A stretch of 64,000 nt of DNA from Candidatus Eisenbacteria bacterium (GTDB lineage: Bacteria > Eisenbacteria > RBG-16-71-46 > JACRLI01): positions 107,485-171,484 of the forward strand of contig JACRLI010000004.1 of the NCBI GenBank assembly GCA_016235265.1. The letters are read 5' to 3'. Both the position numbers and the translations under genes were made by a program. Of this stretch, positions 55,169 through 63,855 are shown piece after piece; within the stretch, counting starts at the first letter, position 1, and each line of letters opens with the position of its first letter. The notes under the pieces were generated by a model. That model ran no database searches and had not been told where the DNA came from. It was given only the letters and a program-made list of their open reading frames with translations.

Positions 55169-55746
55169 CTACCGGGATGCAGATTCCGCCGACGCCGACT
55201 GCGCGGAGGCGAGCCGCCACCGCTCATGCAGCTGCAGGAACACCACCCCAGCGAGGATCATCGCGCTCCCGCCGATCTGCACCATCGTCAGCCGCTCCCC
55301 CAGCAGCGCGTAGGCGATCGCCGCGGTGAACACCGGCTCGGTGGTCAATACCAGATTCGCCACGCTGGAGGGCAGCAGCGAGAGGCTCACGTTGTACAAC
55401 CCGAAGCCCAGCAGCGTGGGCACCGCGGCCAGCAGGTACAGGACCCCCCAGCCGGCCCACGCGCGGCCCAGCCACAGGAATTCCTGCGGGCCCGCCACGC
55501 CGCCGGCTCCAGCGCGCCCGAGACCAGGAAGCAGCCTGCCAGGCTGAACACGATCGCCAGCAGCATGGCCCAGTCCAGCCGCTCCTTGAGCAGCCAGCAG
55601 CCCAGCAGCGCGGGCATGTGGTAGGTCTGCGTGAGGTGCCGGATGAAGATGGCGGTGGTGGAGAGGGTGGCGGAGCTGACCAGCGCGACGGCGTATCCGC
55701 GCGCCCGGTGGGAGGATTCCGATCCGTGAATCTTCGCGGCCTGCAT
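55169..55746 (-). pseudogene. Decayed EamA/DMT-family transporter (internal deletion plus frameshift)
   Basis: The N-terminal frame from ATG 55746 encodes one membrane helix (AVALVSSATLSTTAIFIRHL), then jumps at TYHMPALLGCWLLKERL to the fourth-helix region of an EamA domain, so about two helices are missing. That frame goes off course near 55497 (after SGALEPAAW). The rest of the protein continues in another frame: LYLLAAVPTLLGFGLYNVSL, VANLVLTTEPVFTAAIAYAL and LLGERLTMVQIGG, the classic second EamA domain, to the stop at 55169. Intact EamA exporters have about 290 residues and ten helices. Expression of a working protein is unlikely. Confidence 0.75.
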
Positions 55747-55835
55747 CGAGGGACCTCTTGGAGCCCGGTCGGGACCCGCCCCGGGTCAACGGCGCACGGG
55801 AGGCCCGGTCATGTCGTGGAACGATCGGATGGATG

Positions 55836-55858
55836 CAGGATCCAACGGCGGGATCCTG
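55836..55858 (-). terminator. Possible terminator hairpin after the barrel-protein gene
   Basis: CAGGATCC (55836-55843) and GGATCCTG (55851-55858) pair around a 7-base loop about 20 bases beyond the stop of the TPR/barrel gene. No T-tract is present. Confidence 0.4.
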
Positions 55859-55876
55859 TCCCGGGGCATCGGGTCG

Positions 55877-57460
55877 CTAGAACGCGAACGCCGCCTGGAA
55901 CTTTAGCAGATCCGCTTCGTACCCGGTGGGGCTCTGCACCGCCGAGTTTCCGTGGGAAAGGAACAGGGCGAGCGTGAGCCGGTCCATGGGGCGGCCGTCG
56001 AGTTCCAGCTTGAAGCTGCGGGTGGTGTCGAGCGGCGGATCGGGGTAGCCCACGGGATCGCGGACCACCTTCTGGGTTCCCAGTGAAGCCCGGCCAACGA
56101 AGTGCAAACGGCGGCGCCACAGGGTTCCCTCCACCGAGAGCTCGGCCTCGTCGGAGCGATAGCGCGCGGGCGAGAAATACGGGTGGGTGGCATTCCCGGG
56201 CACGCCAGGCCGCGTGTCGCGGAACGCGCGGTGGACGAAGCCGAGACCCGGGATCGGGCGCAGGGCGGCCGCGCGCAGGCGCAGGGCGGCGTACCATGCG
56301 CCGCGGCTGTTGTCGTCGTTGAACTGGGCCAGCGATCCGCCGCCTTCGAACTGCATCCAGCGGCTGGGCTTCCACGCACCGTCGAGGCCGGCGGTGGAGA
56401 GCGCGATGCGCCGTTCCACCAGTTCCGGGGTCTCGCTCACATACTCTCTCGCCGCCCGCAACGTGGCCCGCCAGGCGCCCGTCTCGGCACGCACCCAGGT
56501 GCTGCCGGAGAACCGTTCGGACAATCCGGACATGACTGTTTGCGCCCGCAGCGGATTCGTCCCCGAGTTCCCGCTCGGGGGGACCGGGAGCCCGCGGGAC
56601 GAGTTCTTGTTCCTGGCGGCCTCCACGGCGCCGGCAGCGGCCACGGTCCACATCTCACCGACACGGGCCACGGCCGACAGTTCCGCACGCGTCAGGTGGT
56701 AGCGACTGGATCCATGCAGAGTCGCGCCCGCTCCCGCACTCATTTCCAAGGCCATATCACGCCCAGGCCAGCCCAGCAGCCCGGCCCGGGTCATGGAGTA
56801 GACGTTGCCTTCCGAGTCCGCGAGGTATCGCCCCGAGGTGAATGCGCGCGGCGCGGCTTCCAGGTCCGTATCGCGCTTCAGGCGCTCGCCTTCACGCCCG
56901 GTAGGCCCCAGCGCCTCCGCGTCGGCAAGCAGCCTCCGTGCCTCCCACGGTCGCCCCTGCCACAGCCGCACCCGCGCCAGGCCCAGCAGCGCCCTTGCGC
57001 GCAGCGCCGGGCTCTCCAGCAGCTCCGAGTACTCGCGGGCGCTGCGGTACAACTCGTCCTGCCATGCGTGCACCATCGCCATGCCCAGCAGCGAAGCCGA
57101 GTCGCCGCGCGCCGCCAGTCCGCCGTAGAGGCGGCCGGCAAGGCGCAGCCGCCCGGCCCACGCGGCGGTCTCCGCGGTGAGGCGCGCCAGCTCCACGTCG
57201 GACGTGTCGGCCGCCCGCAGGGACTCGAGCAGCCTCAGCGCCTCGCGCGGGCGGTCGGCGTCGCGCAGGCGCAACGCCTCGTCCAGGGTACCCGCGGTTG
57301 CCGCCGTGGCGCCCTCCGCGGCGCGTCCCGCGCCCGCGGCCACAAACAGCAGCAGGGTGGCGAGGAGCATCGCGGCCAACAGGCGAACCGTGACGCCCGC
57401 GTGCACCGGCCCGGCGCTCGCGCCGGACCTTCGCCGCCTGCTCCGCGTCCCGATCACCAT
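55877..57460 (-). CDS. TPR-containing outer-membrane beta-barrel protein (PgaA-like exporter)
   Basis: ATG 57460 overlaps the stop of the upstream glycosyltransferase. The 527-residue product has a basic N-terminus, a signal segment (LLAAMLLATLLLFVAAGAG), TPR-like helices at about 55-200 (ALRLRDADRPREALRLLESL, ALLGLARVRLWQGRPWEARR) and a C-terminal barrel of amphipathic strands to AFAF. This TPR-then-barrel layout is that of PgaA-type or YaiO-like exporters, which pass polysaccharide through the outer membrane. Coupling to a PgaC-like synthase supports export of its product. It is shorter than PgaA (about 800 residues). Confidence 0.7.
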   Translation of the reverse strand: MVIGTRSRRRRSGASAGPVHAGVTVRLLAAMLLATLLLFVAAGAGRAAEGATAATAGTLDEALRLRDADRPREALRLLESLRAADTSDVELARLTAETAAWAGRLRLAGRLYGGLAARGDSASLLGMAMVHAWQDELYRSAREYSELLESPALRARALLGLARVRLWQGRPWEARRLLADAEALGPTGREGERLKRDTDLEAAPRAFTSGRYLADSEGNVYSMTRAGLLGWPGRDMALEMSAGAGATLHGSSRYHLTRAELSAVARVGEMWTVAAAGAVEAARNKNSSRGLPVPPSGNSGTNPLRAQTVMSGLSERFSGSTWVRAETGAWRATLRAAREYVSETPELVERRIALSTAGLDGAWKPSRWMQFEGGGSLAQFNDDNSRGAWYAALRLRAAALRPIPGLGFVHRAFRDTRPGVPGNATHPYFSPARYRSDEAELSVEGTLWRRRLHFVGRASLGTQKVVRDPVGYPDPPLDTTRSFKLELDGRPMDRLTLALFLSHGNSAVQSPTGYEADLLKFQAAFAF

Positions 57461-58803
57461 TTCCGCCTCCACCCAAACGCCTCCTTGAAGTAGCCGGCCA
57501 CGCAGATCGGGGACATCAGCACCTGGTAGATCATCACGTAGCCCACCAGCCCCCACGGATTGCGGCGGATCTTGAGGCCCGCCTGGTCCAGGAACCGCTT
57601 CTGGCTGCGGAACATCACCAGCACGATCAGCAATGTGATTGGCAGCACCAGCAATGTCAATGGCCCGGCGATGAACCGGTAGCCGAAGCACGCCAGCACC
57701 ACGCCGGGCAGGAACACGAAGGTGTAGAAGAAGTCTATGAGCGGGAACAGCAGATCCAGCGCCACGAAGAACGCGCTGTAGCTGCGTTGCTTCCAGATGA
57801 TGTCCAGGTGCGACTTGAAGCCCTCGATCATGCCCCGCGCCCAGCGCTGGCGCTGGCGCGCGAAGCCGCGCAGGTGCGTGGGCACGTTGGTGAAGGAGAA
57901 CGCGGTGGGCTCGTAGTCCACGCGGTAGCCGCGGCTCAGCAGCGCCCACGTGAGCACGATGTCCTCGCCGATGCGGTCCTGCCAGCCCTTCACCTCGCGC
58001 AGGCAGTTGCGGCGGAACGCGCTGAATGCGCCCTGCGCCACCAGCGTGCCGCGAAACAGCCCCTGCTGGCGCTTCACGGAGGCGATGGCCAGCATGTAGT
58101 CCCAGCTCTGCAGCCGCGCCATGCGCGAGGCGCGCTCGTTCTTGGCCAGCACGTGCCCGGCCACCGCGGCGTTGTTGGGGTGCGACAGGAGCCGGGCGAC
58201 GATGCGCTGCACGGCGTTCCGGTACAGGAACGTGTCCGCGTCAATGGTCACCACGGTGTTGAACAACGCCTTCTCCAGCCCCAGGTTCAGCGCGTTGGCC
58301 TTGCCGCCGTGGGGTGCCGGCAGCACCTTGAGGTTCGGCGGGCCGAGCTCGCGCGCCAGCTCCACCGTGCGGTCGGTCGAGCCGTCGTCCACCAGGATCA
58401 CCTCGATCTGGTTGGCGTACTCCTGCTGGCGGATCCCGCGCATGGTGTCGCGGATGCAGTCCTCCTCGTTGTAAGCCGCGATGAGGATGGTCACCGGGGG
58501 ATAGAGAATGTCGAGCTTCAGCGTATCCTGCCGGTACAGCGCCAGGCTCATCAGCAGCAGCATGTTGAGGTAGCCGGGGATGATGGCGATGAACAGCACC
58601 GTGGCCCACGCCGGCACCGGGCCCACGTAGACCGCGAGCTCCTGCGACCAGCGCTGCGCCAGCCACACGGACAGCGCCGCCCAGCCCAGCGCCACGGCGT
58701 TGGCCAGCAGGAAGCGGCCGAGGAGCCCGATGCGGTCGGGATTCTCGGGCTTCACGGCGGAATGAGTGCCGACCCCGCCCTCGGGGGTTCCGGGAAAGAC
58801 CAT
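57454..58803 (-). CDS. Membrane glycosyltransferase family 2 (PgaC/BcsA-like polysaccharide synthase)
   Basis: The 449-residue protein has two N-terminal membrane helices (about residues 28-50 and 66-90), a cytoplasmic GT2 domain and three or four C-terminal helices. GT2 motifs are in order: AAYNEED (109-115), DDGSTD (139-144), DAD (188-190), GED (279-281) and QRQRW (317-321), the processive-synthase set seen in PgaC, hyaluronan and cellulose synthases. It most likely polymerises a UDP-sugar and passes the chain across the inner membrane. Its stop overlaps the start of a TPR/barrel protein, a candidate exporter. A PilZ domain and a PgaB-like deacetylase are absent, so regulation and modification must differ from the classic systems. 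Confidence 0.88.
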   Translation of the reverse strand: MVFPGTPEGGVGTHSAVKPENPDRIGLLGRFLLANAVALGWAALSVWLAQRWSQELAVYVGPVPAWATVLFIAIIPGYLNMLLLMSLALYRQDTLKLDILYPPVTILIAAYNEEDCIRDTMRGIRQQEYANQIEVILVDDGSTDRTVELARELGPPNLKVLPAPHGGKANALNLGLEKALFNTVVTIDADTFLYRNAVQRIVARLLSHPNNAAVAGHVLAKNERASRMARLQSWDYMLAIASVKRQQGLFRGTLVAQGAFSAFRRNCLREVKGWQDRIGEDIVLTWALLSRGYRVDYEPTAFSFTNVPTHLRGFARQRQRWARGMIEGFKSHLDIIWKQRSYSAFFVALDLLFPLIDFFYTFVFLPGVVLACFGYRFIAGPLTLLVLPITLLIVLVMFRSQKRFLDQAGLKIRRNPWGLVGYVMIYQVLMSPICVAGYFKEAFGWRRKW

Positions 58804-59193
58804 GGGGTTCCTTCAGGTATTGATACGCGTCGTCCTTCCCCGGCGAAGTCGCCGGCGAGGACACTCAGGCATGTGGAAGCGCCGGCGCCTAACGCGGGGG
58901 AACGAACGGGCCGGGTCCGACTCTATATCGGCTCGCGCCAGCCGGATCGCCATGCGCACAGGGAGAAGTGGCCCGAACACGCACCGGTGCGCGCATTCGC
59001 AGCCGCGCCCTGCGGCGTCCTATCCGCCGCCATCCCGCCGCCAACCCCACCTTCCCTCTGGACGCCTCCGCCGCGCCGGGGCATGATCGGAGGTCGATTG
59101 CTGCGGGGAACCACACGTTGCCCCGCGGATGCGGCCGCGCCCTGCGCGCTCCGCGGATCCTACACCCACGGTCCCAGGCATCGGGAGAATGGC
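58804..59193. other. Divergent intergenic region without recognised gene
   Basis: These 390 bases separate the minus-strand glycosyltransferase from the plus-strand hemY gene. Both promoters must lie here, but only weak TATA-like sequence (near 58922-58930) is seen and no convincing -35/-10 pair, hairpin or small gene. Confidence 0.5.
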
Positions 59194-60585
59194 TTGAAGA
59201 ACATCGTCGTGATTGGCGGAGGCCTCACCGGGCTGTCCGCCGCGTTTCACCTGAAGGAGGACGCCGCGCCGGGCATGGCCCCGCGCGTGGAGCTGCTCGA
59301 GGCCGCCCCGCGGCTGGGCGGAAAGGTGTGGACGCTGGAGGAGGACGGCTACCGGGTGGAGTGGGCCGCCAACGGCTGGCTGGGCTCGGCGCGTTTTGCC
59401 ACGGAGCTGGCGCTGCGCGCGGGGCTGGAGGGCGAGATCGTGGTCGCCGGCTCGAAGGCCGCGAAGCGGTTCATCTACCACGACCGCCGCCTGCACGCCA
59501 TCGTGCCCGACCCGGTCGGTTTCTTCGCCAGCCCGATGCTCTCCCTGGGCGGGAAGCTGCGGATCCTCGGCGAGCCGTTCATCCCGCAGAAGAAGGATGG
59601 AGTGGACGAGAGCGTGGAGGCCTTCGCGGCGCGTCGCATCGGGCCGGAGGCGGCGCGGGTGCTGGTGAGCGCGGCGGTGACCGGCATCTTCGCGGGCGAT
59701 TCGCGCGAGCTGTCCCTGCCCAGCGCCTTCCCGCGCATGGCGGAGATGGAGGCGGAGTACGGCTCGCTGGTGAAGGCCCTGATCTCGCTGCGCCTCAAGC
59801 ACGGGAAGGAAGTCACCGCGGCGGGCCCGCGGGGCAGCCAGTTGAGCTTCCGCCGCGGGATGTACACGTGGGCCCGCGGGCTGGCCGAGAAGGTGGGAGA
59901 CGCCGCGCGGCCCGGCACGCCGGTCGCAGGCCTCGAACCGTACGCGGGCGGCTGGCGCGTGGCGCTGGAGGGTGGCACCGGCCTGGACGCCGACGCCGTG
60001 GTGCTGGCCACCGACACCGCGGCGACCGTGCGCCTGCTGCGTCCCCTGGAGCCCGCGGCGGCGGACACACTCGCCACTGTGAGCTCGAGCAGCGTCGCGG
60101 TGGTGGCGCTGGCGTTTCGCGGGGAGGCCTTCGGGCACGACGCCGACGGTTTCGGGTTCCTGGTCCCCCGGGGCGAGGACCTGCGCATCCTGGGGGCGTT
60201 GTGGGAGAGCAATGTCTTCGAAGGCCGAGCGCCGGAGGGAGACTCTTTGCTGCGCGTGATGATCGGCGGCACGCGCTCGCCCGGGCTGCTGGATCTCGGC
60301 GACGACGAACTTCTGCGGATCGCGCTGGAGGACCTCGACCGCGCCTGCGGCCTGAAGGCCCAGCCGGTCCGCCACTGGGTGGTCCGGCACCGGCCCGCCA
60401 TTCCGCAGTACACCGTGGGCCACGCGGAGCGCATCCGCGGCGTGGATGCGGCCGTGGCGCGCCGCCCGGGGCTGTTCCTGGCGGGCAATTCCTACCGCGG
60501 CATCGCGGTGGGCTCGTGCATGGAGGACGGCCGGCGTGGCGCGGCCCAGGCGCTGAAGCACCTGGGCCTGGCCATGCCGGCATAG
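59194..60585 (+). CDS. hemY: Protoporphyrinogen oxidase (HemY/HemG FAD type)
   Basis: TTG 59194 is the start: GGGAG lies six bases upstream, and the frame gives KNIVVIGGGLTGLSAAFHL, the FAD-binding Rossmann motif, as residues 2-20. The 463-residue enzyme has LLEAAPRLGGKVWT after the dinucleotide fold and the family's C-terminal RHRPAIPQYTVGH and LFLAGNSYRGIAVGSCMEDG, the flavin-contact motif of oxygen-dependent protoporphyrinogen oxidases. It oxidises protoporphyrinogen IX (or coproporphyrinogen III in some lineages) in haem synthesis, at the membrane surface. It is convergent with the ccm operon, which uses the haem. No other hem gene is next to it. Confidence 0.9.
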   Translation: MKNIVVIGGGLTGLSAAFHLKEDAAPGMAPRVELLEAAPRLGGKVWTLEEDGYRVEWAANGWLGSARFATELALRAGLEGEIVVAGSKAAKRFIYHDRRLHAIVPDPVGFFASPMLSLGGKLRILGEPFIPQKKDGVDESVEAFAARRIGPEAARVLVSAAVTGIFAGDSRELSLPSAFPRMAEMEAEYGSLVKALISLRLKHGKEVTAAGPRGSQLSFRRGMYTWARGLAEKVGDAARPGTPVAGLEPYAGGWRVALEGGTGLDADAVVLATDTAATVRLLRPLEPAAADTLATVSSSSVAVVALAFRGEAFGHDADGFGFLVPRGEDLRILGALWESNVFEGRAPEGDSLLRVMIGGTRSPGLLDLGDDELLRIALEDLDRACGLKAQPVRHWVVRHRPAIPQYTVGHAERIRGVDAAVARRPGLFLAGNSYRGIAVGSCMEDGRRGAAQALKHLGLAMPA

Positions 60586-60649
60586 CTTTCGCGGACCCGG
60601 CGCCTGCCCCCGCGGGCGCAGGCGCCACCGCCGTGGCAGCCGCCCTCCC

Positions 60650-63148
60650 CTACGCGGTCTTCACCTTGCTGTAGTCGCGCGCGCGGCGGAAGAGCGTCAG
60701 CAGGAAGCCCACCGACACCATCAGCGTGCCCACCCAGAAGAACGCGATCAGGGGCTTGAGCGTGACCTCCACCTCCAGCGCCGGGGGCACGTCGCCCAGG
60801 CCCGGGACGTTGGCCCAGTCCAGCTTGACCACGCCCTCGTCGGCCTTCAGGTCCACGATCTTCACCTCGCCCGCGCCGTCGGGCAGCTTCGCCTTCACCG
60901 TCTCGTCGGTCGGCGGCGCGATGCTGATGGCGGGAGCGACCACCTGCGGACGGCCGCCGCGCGGGGTCACCTGGAGATCCGCGAACACGGTGCCGCGACC
61001 CTCCGACATCTCCTTCATGTCGGGGATGCGGAAGCCGGTGAACTGCACCGTGGCCGCGCCCAGGTCCTTCACCTCGCCGCGGGTCACCTCCACCTCGCCG
61101 GGCGGCAGGCCGGGGCCGCGGAAGCCCAGGCGCACCTTCTTCTCACCCACCTGCATGCCCAGCAACTCCACCTGGCCCAGGCCGCCGGGCATGCTGCCGG
61201 GGTGCGACTGCTGTCCCGGCGAGACCTTCAGCGCCGGCGAGACGTGGTGCTCCACGCCGTCCTTGTCGGTGAGCGTCAGGTCGGCGTAGATGGCGCCCGA
61301 CCCGCCGCGCATCATCGCCTCCTGGTTCTCGGTGCGCAGGCCGTCGAAGCGCGCGCGGTACATGCCGATGTCCTGCACCTCGCGCTCGCGCAGCTCCATC
61401 TGTCCCGCGATCAGCGACGGGTTGGTCTCGTCAATGGGGGCCACGTACAGGTCGTGGCCCGGGTAGCGGCGGATCGCGGGCTTGCGCATCACGCCCTGGT
61501 TGAACGCGCTGAAATAGATGCGCGGCTTCAGGGTGAACGCCTCGCGACCGTGCTGCACGTCAATCACCGCCATCTGCTTGCCGTCCGGGGTGGGCTTGAT
61601 GCCCCGGTAGGTCATGTCGTAGCCGAGCATGTGCGCCGCCTGGCCGCGGACCAGCTGCACCCTCGCGGAGGTGGCGTAGCCGTTGCTGAGCACCACGCCG
61701 ACCAGCACCAGCGCGAAGCCGGAGTGCGCCAGGTACGGGCCCGCCTTCACCGGGTCCTTCTGCTGCCGCCCCAGGTAGGCCCACAGGTTGCTGAAGAGCA
61801 GGAACATGGCCGCGGAGCACAGGATCAGCCAGTCGGGCCGGTGCACGCGCCACACCGCCAGGCCGGTGGCGCAGGCGCCGGAGATCACCAGCGGCCACAG
61901 GAACTTCCTCCAGACCTGGTTGCCATTGGCGCGCCACTTCAACACCACTCCCAGCGCCGAGCCGAAGGCGGCCAACACTGCGAGCGGCAGCATCACCGTG
62001 TTGTAGTACGGGGTCTGCACCGAGCTGGGGGGCCCGAACAGCCGCGAGAGCAGCGGCGAGCTCATGCCCAGCAGCGTCATCAGCGCCCCGATGGCCAGCA
62101 CGATCACCCCGGCCAGGGTGAAGAACTCGCGCGAGAGCACGGAGCTGTACGCCGGCCCGGCGTCAATGGACCGGAACCGCCACGCGAACAGCCCCAGCCC
62201 CAGCACCGCGAAGACCACGATGAAGGCCACCAGGTGGCCGGTGATCCCGAGGTCCAGGAAGGAGTGCACCGAGAAGTCGGCCAGCACGCCGCTGCGCGTG
62301 AGGAACGTGCCCCACACCACCATCAGGAACGAGAAGATGGCCAGGAGCAGGTTGGTTCGCTTCAGGGAGCCGTTGGAGCGCTGCAGCATCACTCCGTGGA
62401 TGAGGGCGGTGTTGGTGAGCCACGGGATCAGCGAGGAATTCTCCACCGGGTCCCAGCCCCAGTAGCCGCCCCAGCCGAGCACCTTGTAGGCCCAGTAACC
62501 GCCCATGACCAGGCCGGTGCCCAGGACCAGGCTGCCGAAGAGCGCCCACGGCAGCACCGGACGGATCCAGCCTTCCATGTCGTTCTTCGCCAGCGCGGCC
62601 AGGGCGAACACGAACGGCACCACCATGCTGGTGAAGCCCAGGAACAGCATCGGCGGGTGGATCACCATCCACGGGTCCTGCAGCAGCGGGTTCAGGCCCT
62701 GTCCGTCGGGGGGCGCCATGGGCGTGGTGAGGAACGGGTTCTTGAGCACCAGCAGCATCAGCAGGAAGCACTGGACCAGGCCCAGGAAGTGCATGGTCCA
62801 GGATTCCCAGGCGCGCGAGGTGGCCATGAGCACCAGGCCCACGAAACCGCCGTACATCGCCCACAGCAGGAAGGTGCCCTGCTGGCCGCCCCAGAAGCAC
62901 GAGATGAGGTAATACAGCGGCAGCTCGCGCGAGCTGTACTGCGCGACGTATTCGACCTCGAAGCGGTGGTTGATGATCAGGTACAGCAGGTAGGCCGCGG
63001 AGGCCGCCAGGCACGCCGCCATGAGGCCGAATGCGAAGCGGGCATACCGTCGGAGCGAGTCCTTGCCCAGCCCGGCCCCCAGGTACAGGGCCGAGGCCGC
63101 CAGGGCCGAGATGAACCCGGTCCAGGTGAGCACATATCCCAGGATCAC
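60650..63148 (-). CDS. ccmF: Cytochrome c-type biogenesis protein CcmF
   Basis: The 832-residue polytopic membrane protein has the periplasmic WWD haem-handling motif WGGYWGWDPVENSSLIPWL (226-244) and HPPMLFLGF upstream, both CcmF hallmarks. CcmF, with CcmH/I, transfers haem from CcmE to apocytochrome c. It is much longer than E. coli CcmF (about 650): after the last core helices comes a long periplasmic domain (about 490-795), then a final helix (LIAFFWVGTLMVSVGFLLTL). The ccmE gene is 131 bases upstream on the same strand. No CcmH is visible in the window. Confidence 0.93.
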   Translation of the reverse strand: MILGYVLTWTGFISALAASALYLGAGLGKDSLRRYARFAFGLMAACLAASAAYLLYLIINHRFEVEYVAQYSSRELPLYYLISCFWGGQQGTFLLWAMYGGFVGLVLMATSRAWESWTMHFLGLVQCFLLMLLVLKNPFLTTPMAPPDGQGLNPLLQDPWMVIHPPMLFLGFTSMVVPFVFALAALAKNDMEGWIRPVLPWALFGSLVLGTGLVMGGYWAYKVLGWGGYWGWDPVENSSLIPWLTNTALIHGVMLQRSNGSLKRTNLLLAIFSFLMVVWGTFLTRSGVLADFSVHSFLDLGITGHLVAFIVVFAVLGLGLFAWRFRSIDAGPAYSSVLSREFFTLAGVIVLAIGALMTLLGMSSPLLSRLFGPPSSVQTPYYNTVMLPLAVLAAFGSALGVVLKWRANGNQVWRKFLWPLVISGACATGLAVWRVHRPDWLILCSAAMFLLFSNLWAYLGRQQKDPVKAGPYLAHSGFALVLVGVVLSNGYATSARVQLVRGQAAHMLGYDMTYRGIKPTPDGKQMAVIDVQHGREAFTLKPRIYFSAFNQGVMRKPAIRRYPGHDLYVAPIDETNPSLIAGQMELREREVQDIGMYRARFDGLRTENQEAMMRGGSGAIYADLTLTDKDGVEHHVSPALKVSPGQQSHPGSMPGGLGQVELLGMQVGEKKVRLGFRGPGLPPGEVEVTRGEVKDLGAATVQFTGFRIPDMKEMSEGRGTVFADLQVTPRGGRPQVVAPAISIAPPTDETVKAKLPDGAGEVKIVDLKADEGVVKLDWANVPGLGDVPPALEVEVTLKPLIAFFWVGTLMVSVGFLLTLFRRARDYSKVKTA

Positions 63149-63279
63149 GTGTCTTCCTTTCGTCGCCGGACGACGAGGGACCCGCGGCCTGGGTCAACCA
63201 TTCCGGTGAAAGCGCTACGTTGGGCGAGGCCGGGACGTTCCTTGCCCGGACACAGGGCGGAGCGGCGCCGCCCACACGA

Positions 63280-63675
63280 TCAGACCGGATCTCCCCCGGT
63301 CTTCTTCTGCTTGTCCTGCATCTCCTGGTACTTCGACGGGCACTTGATCAGGAGCTTCTCGGCGTGGAAGGCGCCGTCGCGATACGTGCCGATGGCCACG
63401 ATGTCGCGGGCCTGGTCGAAGTTGCCGGGCTTGACGTCGGTGTACACCACCTGCATCTCGTCCGGGCTCGCCACGTCCTTGATCCGAAAGACAAGTTCCT
63501 TGCCGTCGTACTGCGCGGATGCGGGGGCGAGCGTTCCGTGGACCTGCACCGTGCCGCGCGTCTCGCGGGCTTCCTTGAAGCTGCGGTAGGGGGTGAGGGA
63601 CTTCTGGTATACCGTAAGCCCGACGAGCAACCCGCCCAGCACCAGCGCCAGCCCCAGGGCATGCGTCCATTTCAT
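63280..63675 (-). CDS. ccmE: Haem chaperone CcmE, CxxxY type
   Basis: The 131-residue protein has an N-terminal anchor (ALGLALVLGGLLVGLTVY), an OB-fold with VQVHGTLAPASAQY and VVYTDVKPGNFDQARDIVAI, and the end GAFHAEKLLIKCPSKYQ. In most CcmE proteins the haem-linking residue is His in an HxxxY motif; here the motif is CPSKY (Cys112, Tyr116), the CxxxY form known from some delta-proteobacteria and archaea. It carries haem from CcmC to CcmF in the periplasm. Its start overlaps the CcmD-like stop. Confidence 0.92.
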   Translation of the reverse strand: MKWTHALGLALVLGGLLVGLTVYQKSLTPYRSFKEARETRGTVQVHGTLAPASAQYDGKELVFRIKDVASPDEMQVVYTDVKPGNFDQARDIVAIGTYRDGAFHAEKLLIKCPSKYQEMQDKQKKTGGDPV

Positions 63676-63854
63676 GACTTGCTGATCTCCTTCGACTTCC
63701 GGTCAAGCCGCATCAGGTAGAGGAAGATTCCCAGCCAGACCAGCATGGACGCTGCCATGACCACGTAGTCCGCCTGGATGCGATCGTTCATGGAACGCTG
63801 GGCCATCCCCACGTTCAGCGAGTCGGCCAGCGTCACGGCCACCGTGTCCTTCAA
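63672..63854 (-). CDS. ccmD: CcmD-like small membrane protein
   Basis: A 60-residue protein with one membrane helix (YVVMAASMLVWLGIFLYLM) followed by a basic tail RLDRKSKEISKS, the size and layout of CcmD, which links CcmC and CcmE in the haem-loading complex. The start is TTG with AGGAG just upstream, right after the ccmC stop. The N-terminal 30 residues form a polar periplasmic part, longer than in E. coli. Its stop overlaps ccmE by four bases. Sequence identity to CcmD is low, as usual; context carries the call. Confidence 0.78.
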   Translation of the reverse strand: MKDTVAVTLADSLNVGMAQRSMNDRIQADYVVMAASMLVWLGIFLYLMRLDRKSKEISKS

Positions 63855-63855
63855 G

